Part shown: positions 12,636 to 23,300 of the stretch, piece after piece | How positions within the stretch are numbered: the first letter of the stretch is position 1 | How the letters are laid out: each line of letters starts with the position of its first letter | From: Sphagnum compactum | Taxonomy: Eukaryota > Bryophyta > Sphagnopsida > Sphagnales | DNA length: 64,000 nt | Reading direction: 5' to 3' | NCBI GenBank assembly: GCA_965153455.1 | Contig: OZ234493.1 | Span: 22,620,213 to 22,684,212 of the forward strand | The notes under the pieces: model-generated | What the model saw: the letters and a program-made list of their open reading frames with translations, nothing else | Databases searched by the model: none | What the model was told of the DNA's origin: nothing | Program-made: the position numbers and the translations under genes

Positions 12636-14325
12636 ATGGGAGACATGGGTGAAGATGGGAAGAAGACGAGAGATGGTTTTGCACATGGAGGAGTGTATGA
12701 GGATGGGGCTTACAAAACGCAAATTGTGAGGTTGGCGGCGGTGCAGAAACAGGCATCGAGATGTCTGCCCGTGAAGAAGATGATGAAGAAGAAGAAGCGT
12801 CATGGAGTGCGAGTAGTAGGGCAGCAGCAGCAGCAGCAGCAGCAGATTTCTTCGAATTCGCCTCCGAAACCGCTGCTGATAGCGGTGCCCAAGGCGGAGG
12901 GGAAGTACCCCGTGGTGCAGTTTCACCATGGTTTCACTCTGCAGAACAATTTCTACAGCCAGCTCATTGCGCATCTCGCTTCCCATGGTTTCATTGTTGT
13001 TGCTCCTCAGGTAAACACAAAACTCTACCTTCTTCTAGATTTTCCTTTCTTTTCTTTTCTCCTCTTCTCTTCCTCTCAGAGAAATCTCTCTCACCTCTCA
13101 ACAACAATTGAAGCTCCCATGGTTTTGAGCATGATCTTCTTCCAACCTCTTGGTGGTCGGTCAGTTGGTTGGCTTTCCATCTTTGAAGGATTGAGAGATT
13201 TTGCTTGCTTGCTTGCTGGGTTGGGTTGGGTTGGGTTTTTATTCTGCAAAATGCATCAGGGTATTGATTTTGCAAAATTCATTTCAGGATTTTGCAGAGA
13301 AATCCGCCCCCCCCCCCAACCCTAATTCTGAGATGAAGTGGTGTTTGTTATGAGACCAGATGTACACTATATCAGGCTCAGATACGACCAGGGAAATTGA
13401 GGATGCTGCTGCAATACTAAACTGGATGCCAACCGGTCTCGAATCTGCATTGCTCTCTGACTTCCCAAACATAAAACCAGATTTCTCAAAAGTGGCACTA
13501 GCAGGACACAGTCGAGGGGGTAAAGTTGTGTTTGGTCTTGGTCTTGGTGTTCGCAAGAGTGTTTTGCAGTACTCAGCGATTGTTGCATTGGATCCTGTTG
13601 ACGGAACTGCAAAAGACAGACAAACACAACCACCGATACTTCGATTCTCACAACACTCCTTGGATCTGGGTGGTGTTCCAACACTGATTGTTGGATCAGG
13701 GTTAGGATCTAAGAAAAGCTACTTCTTTCCTCCCTGTGCACCAGATGGTGTTAGCCATCAAGAATTTTTCTTTGACAGCTCTGCTCCTGCATTCCACTTT
13801 GTGGCCAAAGAGTATGGGCACATGGACTTTCTGGATGATGATTGTAAAGGAGCGCAAGGGACACTCTCATACTGCGTTTGTAAGAATGGCCCATCGAGGA
13901 CACCAATGCGACGCTTTGCAGGTGCAGTTCTTGTTTGCTTTTGTTGTTGAATGATCTATTCAGATCTTTCTCCTTCTGCATTTTCCCAGAAATCTCCATC
14001 TTCAACCAACATGGTCTTCTTCTTTTTCTTCTTCTTTGGGTGCCTGCCTAATTGTGGCTGTGAAGTCCTGATGAGGATATTGAATGACAGTCCCTAATAT
14101 CTGTGTGTTGCAGGTGGTATTCTTGCTGCCTTTCTTCAAGCAGCTTTACTCAATAACACTACTTCTTTTGATGCTGCACTTGCACATCCTGAGTTGGCAC
14201 CTGTGCTTTTGGAGCCTCCTGAGAGCTATGGAAAACTGCCCCAGAATCTGGTGAGCTCTAACTTCCTCACAGCTGATTTCATCGTTGGAACTGATCCATC
14301 AAATGGCTACTTAAGAGGATTTTAA
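12636..14325 (+). CDS. CLH: Chlorophyllase
   Basis: An alpha/beta hydrolase that removes the phytol tail of chlorophyll to give chlorophyllide. Exons 12636-13010, 13360-13921 and 14114-14325 join in frame to 382 aa, longer than the usual 310-350 aa because of the N-terminus. Residues 1-75 are family-unlike: basic, with a run of eight Gln (63-70) coded by CAG repeats. The domain then starts at KPLLIAVPKAEGKYPVVQF. Visible family motifs are FHHGF, SHGF.VVAPQ, the nucleophile elbow GHSRGG (Ser about 176), the LDPVDG acid turn (Asp about 203 or 206) and YGHMDFLDDD (His about 279); together these form the expected catalytic triad. FPPCAP and CVCKNG are also typical. The start is the first ATG after the GA-rich leader; a later start would remove the poly-Gln region. 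Localisation cannot be decided. Confidence 0.92.
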
Positions 14326-15269
14326 CTGTCAAGAATGGGTGTAGACAACAGCACATGCCCGGATCTTGGTTTGCTTTCACATCTTGTAGTAGTTCATGTA
14401 TCATCAGACTAAGCAAGCCAGTGGTGGCATTCAAGCTTGCACCTATAAAATGCATGACTGGTTGTATGTCCTGTGTTAGGAAAACTCCCCTCTCACATGG
14501 AAAGAAGTTATCTTCTTCTGTGGGAGTGCTTTGCAGGCACTTTCTGATTGTATTGTGTCTATCAATGTCCGGTCTCATCCTATTCTGTTGCTTTGCATGA
14601 TGTGCAGAATTGGCAATTGCCATTTTCAAGGATGAACGAGGAGAACCAAAGTCAACTTGTGAAATCGGCCCATCAGGATTAGGAACATATTTTGCTGCAT
14701 TCTGTTTACATGGAATTCTCCTTGTTACAGTGTGAACAGCACCAAGGAAAACAGGGATTCTAATACAAAGGCAACCATGCAACTTCTTCTAAAATGGTTT
14801 CTTGTGAACTGTATATAAATAATAAAGTGCACAACAAAAGTGCCCAAATGGATTTGCCAGTAGGAAGTGATGATGGTTGCTATGTATAGTCCTTGTTTGA
14901 AAGGATAGGAAGACATGAAACAGAAATTATGAAATGCAAATTGCTTGTTACCATTGCAGCCTGGAAAAGTACACAAAATTGCACAGTTGAAAAAAATAAT
15001 ATCCTAAAATACTTTTCAATTTATGTCGGATCTGGTTGATCTAATGGGAAATTGAGCAACAGCAAAAAATTGATTTACTATATCACCTAATATTTGTTCT
15101 TCAACAATTTCTCTGTGCTCCAAGTCCCCACACAGAGCTCAACAACAACAATGTGCAAATGGGTGGAAACTGTTCAAGGACAGAGAAGCACCAAAGAATG
15201 CACTTGAATCACCTAATAGTTTCAGATTTTACAACACCAAAAACATGAACTTCAGTGTGGAGAAAGAGG
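14326..15269. other. Convergent 3' regions of chlorophyllase and RopGEF
   Basis: The two genes point at each other, with 944 bp between their stop codons. No coding segment was recognised, so this is most simply two 3' UTRs and their spacer. Confidence 0.6.
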
Positions 15270-18200
15270 TTAATCTCTACTGGGTGGACTGTGCAAAGCA
15301 TTGCTATTTTCAAGTTTGCCTGCATAGCTCCACACGTTGGTTGTTGCATCTGGAGGGATCTTCACCAAGCCTTCTTGTTTTTGCTTTGCCTCAGCAGCAG
15401 CCTCTAGCTTCTCACTAGATAGAAAATCTGCCAAGACTTGGTTAAAGTGGGGTCCTTGTATGAGTATGGTCCCTTCTGTAACATCATTTCGTGGTGTTGA
15501 ATTGAGTGTCAGGTTTGCATTCACAGTCGGTGAAGTATTTGGAGACACGTAATGGGTAGTGGTATGAGGATTACCCACATTTGGTAATTGCACAGCATAA
15601 ACTCCATTTGTCCTCTTGAGTTGGCGGGTGGTAGCGGTTCCAGATTTTGCTGATGGTGGAACTGCTGGAAAAATTGATGACATCCTGACAAGGTTATCAG
15701 CATATAGAACATCATCAATGCGTGCAATGATGGTGGACGCCAAGCTTTCCAGCACGCGTGAGTAGCTTTCCAGTATGGATTGCCCTACATCCTGCAGATG
15801 AAGTGCAGACAATCTCAATCAGTGACTGCATTGCAACCACTAGCACCGTCAGCACCTTCCAAGATGTATGAGTGCATCTACTACACCACTTTGGGGGTCA
15901 AAGACTGGCAATCAAAACTCACAGGTTTAGCGTTTAGGGCCTTACCCTGTTGTACTGAATCTTGTTCATGTCTAAAGCTGTCTGTGTCAGGCCTGGAAAA
16001 CGCTGTTTCAAGCAGAGGAGCAAACTCTCTGCTCGATCAGTGATTTGCTCACGCTTGTTCTCATCTGCAACGAAGTCTTTCATGATTCCCCAAGATGATT
16101 TTGAGGCTGGATTTGACTGCTTCGTCTGAATCTTGCGTTGCCATATGAGGAGCGCTGTCTCTAGCCGATCTGCTATTTCCAATTGACCATGCTCACTTGA
16201 GAGATCTAATGTAGATAGGAATTGTGCAGCTGAGAAATTCTCAGATGAAAGTCCTTTGTATAGAGTATCCCCAAGGCTTGCCTTTCCATTCTGCATATGA
16301 ACATATGAGGAGTTAAGGAATCAGCCAATTTGATCTACAAGATTGCACTTTGTTTTTAGAGCATCTCCTGCCTCCATCTATTGCACAGCCTACACAAAAA
16401 CCACACTTTCTAACTTTAAGTCAAAGAGACCAAAAATGAGTTGAATCACAGCCCGCACCTTCGGAAGGGAGTCCCAGTAGGCTTCAGGGACTTCCATCTC
16501 AGATAAGACCTGGCCATTGATGGCCATAGCTGCTTTGAGTATTTGGCTCATGCACTCCCTTTGATGTTGCAATTTTCTTCTCGCTTCCTCAGATAACCCA
16601 TTGACTGGAACTTTGGGAGTGGGTAGCCACCATTTCTCTTCTTGTCGTTGAAGAGAGAGCTTTGGACCCTCCCGGGTATCTCTCTCAGCCATTTCAATGC
16701 CCCGATCTACATACCAGAACTCTGTTTCTGTGTAGCCATCCAGTGAATCCTGTAACAAAAACATGCACAAATCAAATCAAATAAGCAAATTTATTCACCA
16801 AATGATGAAACATTAATTCCCAGCCCAAAAACAACTCTTGGAAAGTTAGCTCCCAGGCTCACAACCAGGATCTTGTGGAAACAAACGTACCAAGATTTTA
16901 TTTTGCTGCACACTGCAAGTGCAAAAATCACATTTTGCTTAATGCTTTTTCACAGGTGAAGCAAAATGTTGTGTAGAGTTTTGATCTGTGAACATACCAG
17001 CAGCATGGTATCCAACTTGCGCAAAGCTGGGAGATTTAGGTGAAGATCTGAGCGAGGCTGGCTCACCATCACCTGCATTAAAACATTGACAAAATGCCTC
17101 ATAATTTGCAATCCATTTAGGGTGAACACATTTCACTCCAGAAGCCAACAATGGGTGTAGTGGGAAAGGAGAGATAAAGAGACCCATGTACAGAATCATG
17201 GTGAAACGAGATGTTCATGGGTAGATGATCCTTACCTCCAACGTACTACCATCTGGAAAAGTTTGCCATGAAGGGACCAACTCTACAATGTGGTCACTGA
17301 CTGAGAGAAGCCATTCCATTTCCCTCCTCCATCTTGTACGCCGATCCTCAGCAAGTGGTTCTAACCTCTGGAGCTCACCAAATAGGGAAGCTGGCACCAC
17401 AAAAAGTTAAATCAGTTTCTTTCTTCCAATTTCGGTACGAGATCTCTTTTACAAATAGGCAGATGGATTCATGCCTGACGCATGATGTCCTTTGACAAAC
17501 AGCCTGCATAAAATGCACTGCTTTCTGCGTATATTGTTGACAGCCTTATTGCACAATGCAGAGCCTTGCCAGGGCCACTGCAAAGTGCTGCTGCACTTCA
17601 TCCATTAGCAGGGGTAGAGACAGGAGAGGTAGGTTAATCTTTCAGTAGCTGGCTAGTACTAGTGCATTGAAAGTGTTTTTCTGCTTTACCTGAGAGATTT
17701 GTAATTGCGTTGGAGATGGCTAATGCAGTACACACTCCTTTAGCACCACCAGACATGTCGTCCCCGAGGAGCAGCTTTGCAAATCTTTCCTTCATCAACT
17801 CTACCTCTGCACAGCAGCAGCAGAAACAGGTGGGGAACAAACCAAAAACACTCAGCATATACCTAGTAGTGCCACATGATTGGTAGAAATAGGAATTTCT
17901 TGGAGACATCCTTCGATGTCTACAGTCTGACCTAAGCCCACTCACCCACACACTCTTACTATCACAAGACAGAAAAAACTACCCACAGCAAAACAACACA
18001 ACATGAAGGTCATCATCAAACAGCAACTGTAGCAGAGTAAATAAGAGAAAACCAAAGAGCATCATGAGGCAATGATCATCACACAGGTACTACAGTTTAC
18101 CTTTGAGACCAACAGCAGCCCAAAGACAACAAAGTCTAGTAACATGGAAATTGTGTGATTATGATCACCAGGCATGACAATTTCACAACAGCAGCAACCA

Positions 18201-19048
18201 CCAAAAAAACATAACCTAAATTCCACCTTCCGTAAGGTTGTTGGGAATTCCTTTGGTTGTTCCTTCCAATGGGTTGTTGTTGTTGTTGTTTATCCACAAC
18301 AACCATCAATGTAGCTAGGGATTTAGAGTCTTGTATTCTGCTCTATGGAGTTCAACTTTGTGAAGAACCTTGTTGTATTACCATATGTATGATATCTATG
18401 CAGAGAAAGAAATCTCTGCAATGACAATTCAAAAGATAACAAGACGACAATCAAGTGCAGTCACAATCTTATGAGAATCAACTCACAAAGTGGCAGACCA
18501 TCACTTTCTTCATCACAAATAGCAGTGCCAAGCTGCCATGATGATGACTACCCAGTCCTTTTTTGTTTTTTATTCTGTTAACATTTTTGTGAAGCAAATG
18601 TGTTTGTGGTGATGGTACCTGAAAGTACAGTTTGTCTTTTCTCTCTCTTCTGCTCCCACATGAATGGATCTCTGCTCCTGTTGAGTTCAGAGGACGATGG
18701 CGAAGGCTCACCACTTGGGTGATCTGCTCTTCCAAGAGGCCAGCCCAAAGGTGGCGATGAGCCATCTGAAGAAGAACTAGTACTGGTACTAGTGCTAGAA
18801 CTAGTGCCACTACTACTGACCAGTGCATCCTCGGCCACCTGTGTGTTGTGCCTGAAGCTGCTTGTATCACCATCTCCCAGCAGCAGCATTTGCTCTGAGA
18901 TCAACAACCCATCTGCTGTACTGATGGTAGTGGTGATGCTGCTGATGCTTGACCTACCATCTGTACTCCGTCTTCGCTGCTCATATCGATCATCCACTGT
19001 TGTTGTTGTTGGCATGCGTCCATGTAAACCTGCTCTCATACGTCCCAT
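15270..19048 (-). CDS. ROPGEF: RopGEF: PRONE-domain guanine nucleotide exchange factor for ROP/RAC GTPases
   Basis: PRONE proteins load GTP onto plant ROP GTPases at the plasma membrane, downstream of receptor kinases, to steer polar growth. Exons in transcript order (high to low): 19048-18619, 17806-17690, 17390-17236, 17072-16998, 16749-16459, 16290-15946, 15791-15270; all join in frame to 644 aa. Residues 1-143 are Ser/Thr-rich and variable. PRONE spans about 144-505: [119 protein letters not shown] and [12 protein letters not shown]. The C-terminus ends [20 protein letters not shown], a tail I associate with several RopGEFs. An in-frame upstream ATG at 19156 exists, but its extension is unlike the family and begins next to a GA/CT-rich leader. 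Confidence 0.95.
18482..18543 (-). repeat. Dispersed short element, copy in RopGEF intron 1
   Basis: Read on the minus strand, this encodes [18 protein letters not shown] in one open frame. Related copies in the same orientation lie at 40735-40791 and 27709-27753. It is inside the first intron, about 75 bp past the exon 1 donor. Confidence 0.6.
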
Positions 19049-19437
19049 GAAATCTGGACCACCAAGAAACAAACAAACAAGGCCACAGTAATCAATCAGA
19101 CTTCTTTGCCATCTCCTTTTGCATTGCCCCCTTCCTTCGTTCCTACACACTCTCATTTCTTGCTACAAAAACCCAAAACCCCTCCAAACTTCTTCTGCTT
19201 CTTCTTCGGCCTAGCCCAACAGGAAGAAAACTCATTAAACCCAAAAACCAAAAAGAAAAAGAACATCCAAACCCATTGACTTGCATTTTGCATTCTCGGA
19301 CCAAAATGCTGAGAGCTGGCGTCTTCTGTCTCACCACCCAAATGTCTCTCTCCAAACACAAGAATATCATAACATGTGACAATGCTTGCCAAAACCCACT
19401 GTCAGTCAACAAGCAGGAAAAAAGGGAAAAGGAAAAA

Positions 19438-19440
<3 letters not shown>

Positions 19441-19482
<42 letters not shown>
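19441..19482 (+). repeat. (GA)n microsatellite
   Basis: Uninterrupted AG dinucleotide run of about 21 units. On the RopGEF transcript strand it reads (CT)n and lies about 400 bp before the chosen start codon, in promoter or 5' leader. Confidence 0.97.
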
Positions 19483-19483
<1 letters not shown>

Positions 19484-19857
19484 AGCTGGAGTTGTCTGTT
19501 CCCATTAGGTATTATTACCTTTGGACCCCATTCCCTGCTGCTGCTGCGCGCCTACATGCTTCATTCACCAGACTTCTTTCCAAGGAATGCTGCTAGCTTC
19601 CACCCACACCACCTGCTCACCAAAACCGACGACGACGACGACCTCCACCGCCTTTCTTTCGCTATTGTAGTAACTTCTGGAAACCAACTTCTTCTTCTTC
19701 AAAAAAAAAAATTCCTTCAACAGCAGCAGCAAAAGCAAACGCAGCAGCTCAGAAAGACGCGGGCGAGAGAGGGAGGGAGAGAGAGACAAGAGAGCGGTCG
19801 CGAAGGAAACTCGCTCCTCTGTCTAGAGCGTTATCGCCAACGACCACAGCGAGCAGA

Positions 19858-20196
19858 CAGCCGAACAGTCCCACAAAGCGCCGAACAGCGGCCGCAAACA
19901 GCAGAACAGAACTCCCAAAGCGTCTAACAGAGATTCCAAAGAGCCGAACAGAGGCCCCAAAGAACTGAACAGAGACCCCCAGAGAACCGAACAGAGGCCC
20001 CAAAGAAGAGTCCCTTAACAGCCACCAGAGGCCCCCCAAAGAGCCGAACAGAGACCTCGAAGAGCTAGAAAGGGGGGAACCAAAGAGTCGAACGCAGACC
20101 TCGAAGAGCTGGACAAAGGCCCCAAAGGCTCAAACAGAGACCTCAAAGAGCCGAACAGACGCCCCCAAAGAATCCAACAGAGGTCCCAAACAGCCG
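19858..20196. repeat. Minisatellite, about 21-bp unit CCGAACAGAGGCCCCAAAGAG
   Basis: About 16 variable copies of a unit near CCGAACAGAGGCCCCAAAGAG run head to tail, with copies of 17-22 bp. The array is GC-rich in contrast to the AT-rich DNA to its right. It lies about 0.8-1.15 kb upstream of the RopGEF start codon. It leaves a repetitive open frame on both strands that should not be taken as a gene. Confidence 0.85.
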
Positions 20197-20295
20197 ATTT
20201 TGCGCCGCTGGTGGAGGACCCACCGCGCCCCCATCCAGAAAAAGGCCGAAAGGGGGACCAGAGAAACGGGGTTCTAATAAAGCAAAAACCCCTAA

Positions 20296-20376
20296 GGCCT
20301 ATAATTATAGGCCCCCAAAAAAGGCCTCTAGCCTATAAATTTAGGCCGGAAAAAACCGCCTAGCCTATAATTAGGC
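20296..20376. repeat. Cluster of GCCTATAA-type palindromes
   Basis: GGCCTATAATTATAGGCC at 20296-20313 is a perfect 18-bp palindrome. It is followed by GCCTATAAATTTAGGC (about 20331) and GCCTATAATTAGGC (about 20362), two near-palindromes of the same theme, separated by A-rich linkers. The cluster directly follows the minisatellite. Confidence 0.85.
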
Positions 20377-23300
20377 TGCAAAGGTGTGGTCATGGAAAGT
20401 ACGTGCAAGGGAATGGTTCTTTTCTTGCTGGCTTTGGGCGCTAAAAAGCTGCAAGGGTTTGACCTTGTACATTTAATACTTATGTCATTATTATTATTAT
20501 TTTAAATTAAATTATTATTATTTTTAATTTAATGTAATAATAATAATAATATTTTTATTTTTTATTTTTTAAATTTTATATTTATTGGGGGAAGGGTGGG
20601 TTTGTTAGGGAGAATATGAAACCCATAATTGAACTTTTAATTTATAGATATTTTTTCAGTTTTTTTACATGTTTTTTTCATTTGTGACCCTTTCTTCCTT
20701 TTTTTCTCTCTAAGTCTCCACCATCCAAACTCTAAACAATTTTCTTCATCCAATTTCAATTCTCATGCCTTGAAATTCGGATGATAATAATTAGGGGTGG
20801 GTATATGTATACCTAGTGTATATAACTTATGGCAAATATAAATATAATCTATTCAACAAATGGGGGTCCCCCCCCCCCCCTCCCCCCCAACCCCAAAATA
20901 CATGTAAGTTCCAGCACACACTAATGGAATAATAATGAGGGGGGGCTTCTTTCTTTCACACACTGAAAATGCTAGAGGAACCAAAAATAAAATAAAAGAA
21001 CACCCATTTGCTTAAATTAGGTGAGGAGGTCATGAGGACACTTTCTCTATGTGAGAGAACCACCCAATTTCTCAAACCCTAAAAAATAAATTAGGAAGAA
21101 ACAAATGAACTTTGGGTGCTCCTTTTAGAGACTCCTCGTAACTCATTTTTAGGGTTAGGAATTTGTTTGTTTGTTTGTTGTCCAAGGAGAAAAACATGCA
21201 TCATTAGGTGTGGGAGTATCAAACTTGAAGGTTTCTAAATCTTGAAGGTTTGGGGTTTTGGGTGGATTCATGACTAGGTTCACTTCATAAACTTGGGAGG
21301 AATAGGAGGGTTTAGGGTTTAGGAACCATTCCATTTGATCTTACACTTTACAATTGCATACTCACACTCCCAAACTTCATAAAGACAATGAATGGCATAT
21401 TCACACTCACAAAGTTTGTAAGTAAAGGCCCCCTTAATGGGTACCCCCCGCCCCGTAAGAAGAAGGGGTGATAACCCTTCATTGACCACTAAATGCATTG
21501 CCCGTTGTGGAGGTCAACTCATAATACAATTGGTCAGATTATGAAAATTTAGGGGTTAAGTTTAACACCATCACTTGGGTTTTTTTATTTTGCAAAGTAG
21601 ATTTTTACAAATTTGAAAAAATATTTAGAATATTTTTTAAAAAATTAAAAAATATTTAAACCCTAAACCCGAAACAACATAAGGCTGGGTACAATCACTA
21701 CTCCCCGCCTTGAGTTCGTTTGTGACTAGTGCATGTCAGAATCTCATTCTCTCTTATATGTGCTGACATACTCTGGGAAAGCCATTGTTGTTTGTGAGTG
21801 CATTTGTGCAAGTCTCTTATTGTGAAAAAAGTGGGGATTGATAATAAGTCTCTTACATCTCAATGATGTCTCTTACAATTCTAAAGTCTCTTTTCTTATT
21901 ATTATACTCCCTCTCTCTGCACTAAGTACAATTCCATTCATGTATTCAGACAATTATTGGCTTGTGTGGTAAGTAAATAAGTGTGTCTGTGTGTGTGTGT
22001 GTTTCTTTGTATGTTTTGTGTAGTGACTTTAACACATGTTTGTTCGAAGAATTGATTTAATCTTCAGTTTTCCATGTTGAAAATAGCATATTCCAGAAAA
22101 AGATTCTTCATTTTTTCCTTCACAAAACTTTTGTTCTTCAATGATTGAAAAAAAAAAAAAGGAAAAAAAGAGAAAAAGAACTAGTTGTTGAAAAATTTCA
22201 TCGTTTCAACAAATAATTAAGAAGAGAGTACAATTTCTAACATTTTGTTTAAAGCTGTCAATGGTATTCATTTGATCTGCCAGTGTTGTTGGCCAGGCTT
22301 TTTCATTTTAATATATCAGATTGGTCAGGGCAGTCCCTTGGTTTTTTTTTTTTTTTTTTTTTTTGGGTTTTTATAAATTATTTATTTATTTATTTATATT
22401 TTTATTAATAATTTTTATAATAAAATTTTAAGTCTAATTTTACTTTAAAATTATAATAATTTTAAATTTATTTTATGGGTATGGTGAATTTTTTTAATTT
22501 AGTGATTTATTTATTTTTAGGGTTTTGTTTTTGGGGAAAACCATGTTTTTTTTTTGGGGTGTAAAATGTGTCTGTTTCAGCAACAATTCACCACTTTTGC
22601 TATTACGATCAATTGATTAATTGATGAAAAAAATGAATTGATTTTCTGAAAATTAAGTTCCATTCAAATGAAAATATTAAATGACATTGCATGCAACCAA
22701 TGTCCTTTTTTTGAATTGCCAACATCCTTTTGGTTCATTTCTTTTGCCAAAGGTTGATAAAATTGCTGAAATGAAGCTAAAATGGTGTGGATTAGAGGTT
22801 TTTTTTCATTTTCTTGGTATCAAAATTTTGGCAGATTTTAACCAGAAATTTAGCAAAATTAGTCAAATTTACACCTAGAAAAGCCAAAAAAAAAAAATCC
22901 CAATTTCTGGGTCAATATATGGCAAAATTTTACCGTTAAAAAAAACCCATTGGTGTCGATCCAAAAAAATTACATTTGTCAAGCTTCCAATATATAACCA
23001 TGATAATGATAGAGGTACTCAAAAAATTTATTTAAAAGTCCCAAATTTCTTTGGATCCATGTCAATTATGTTTTAATAACATTCAAAATATTTCCAATGG
23101 TTTCATAAAAGGTCATCAACAATTTTCAATGTTTCCATAACATTTCCCCCAACATACTTGACTTTGTTAGGCTCTTAGATGATATGGGTAACTAGTAACT
23201 ATGGGTCTTCAATGTTGATGTGTTCATCAACAAATTTCTTGTGAGGAGTTAGTTGTGAAGAAATTTTGAAATTTTGTCATTCTCTTGGGAAATGTGCAAA

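Noticed and set aside
19376-20039. Open frames on both strands with Arg-Glu runs or repeated FG..VR segments
   Set aside because: They follow from the (GA)n run and the 21-bp minisatellite, with no independent coding evidence.
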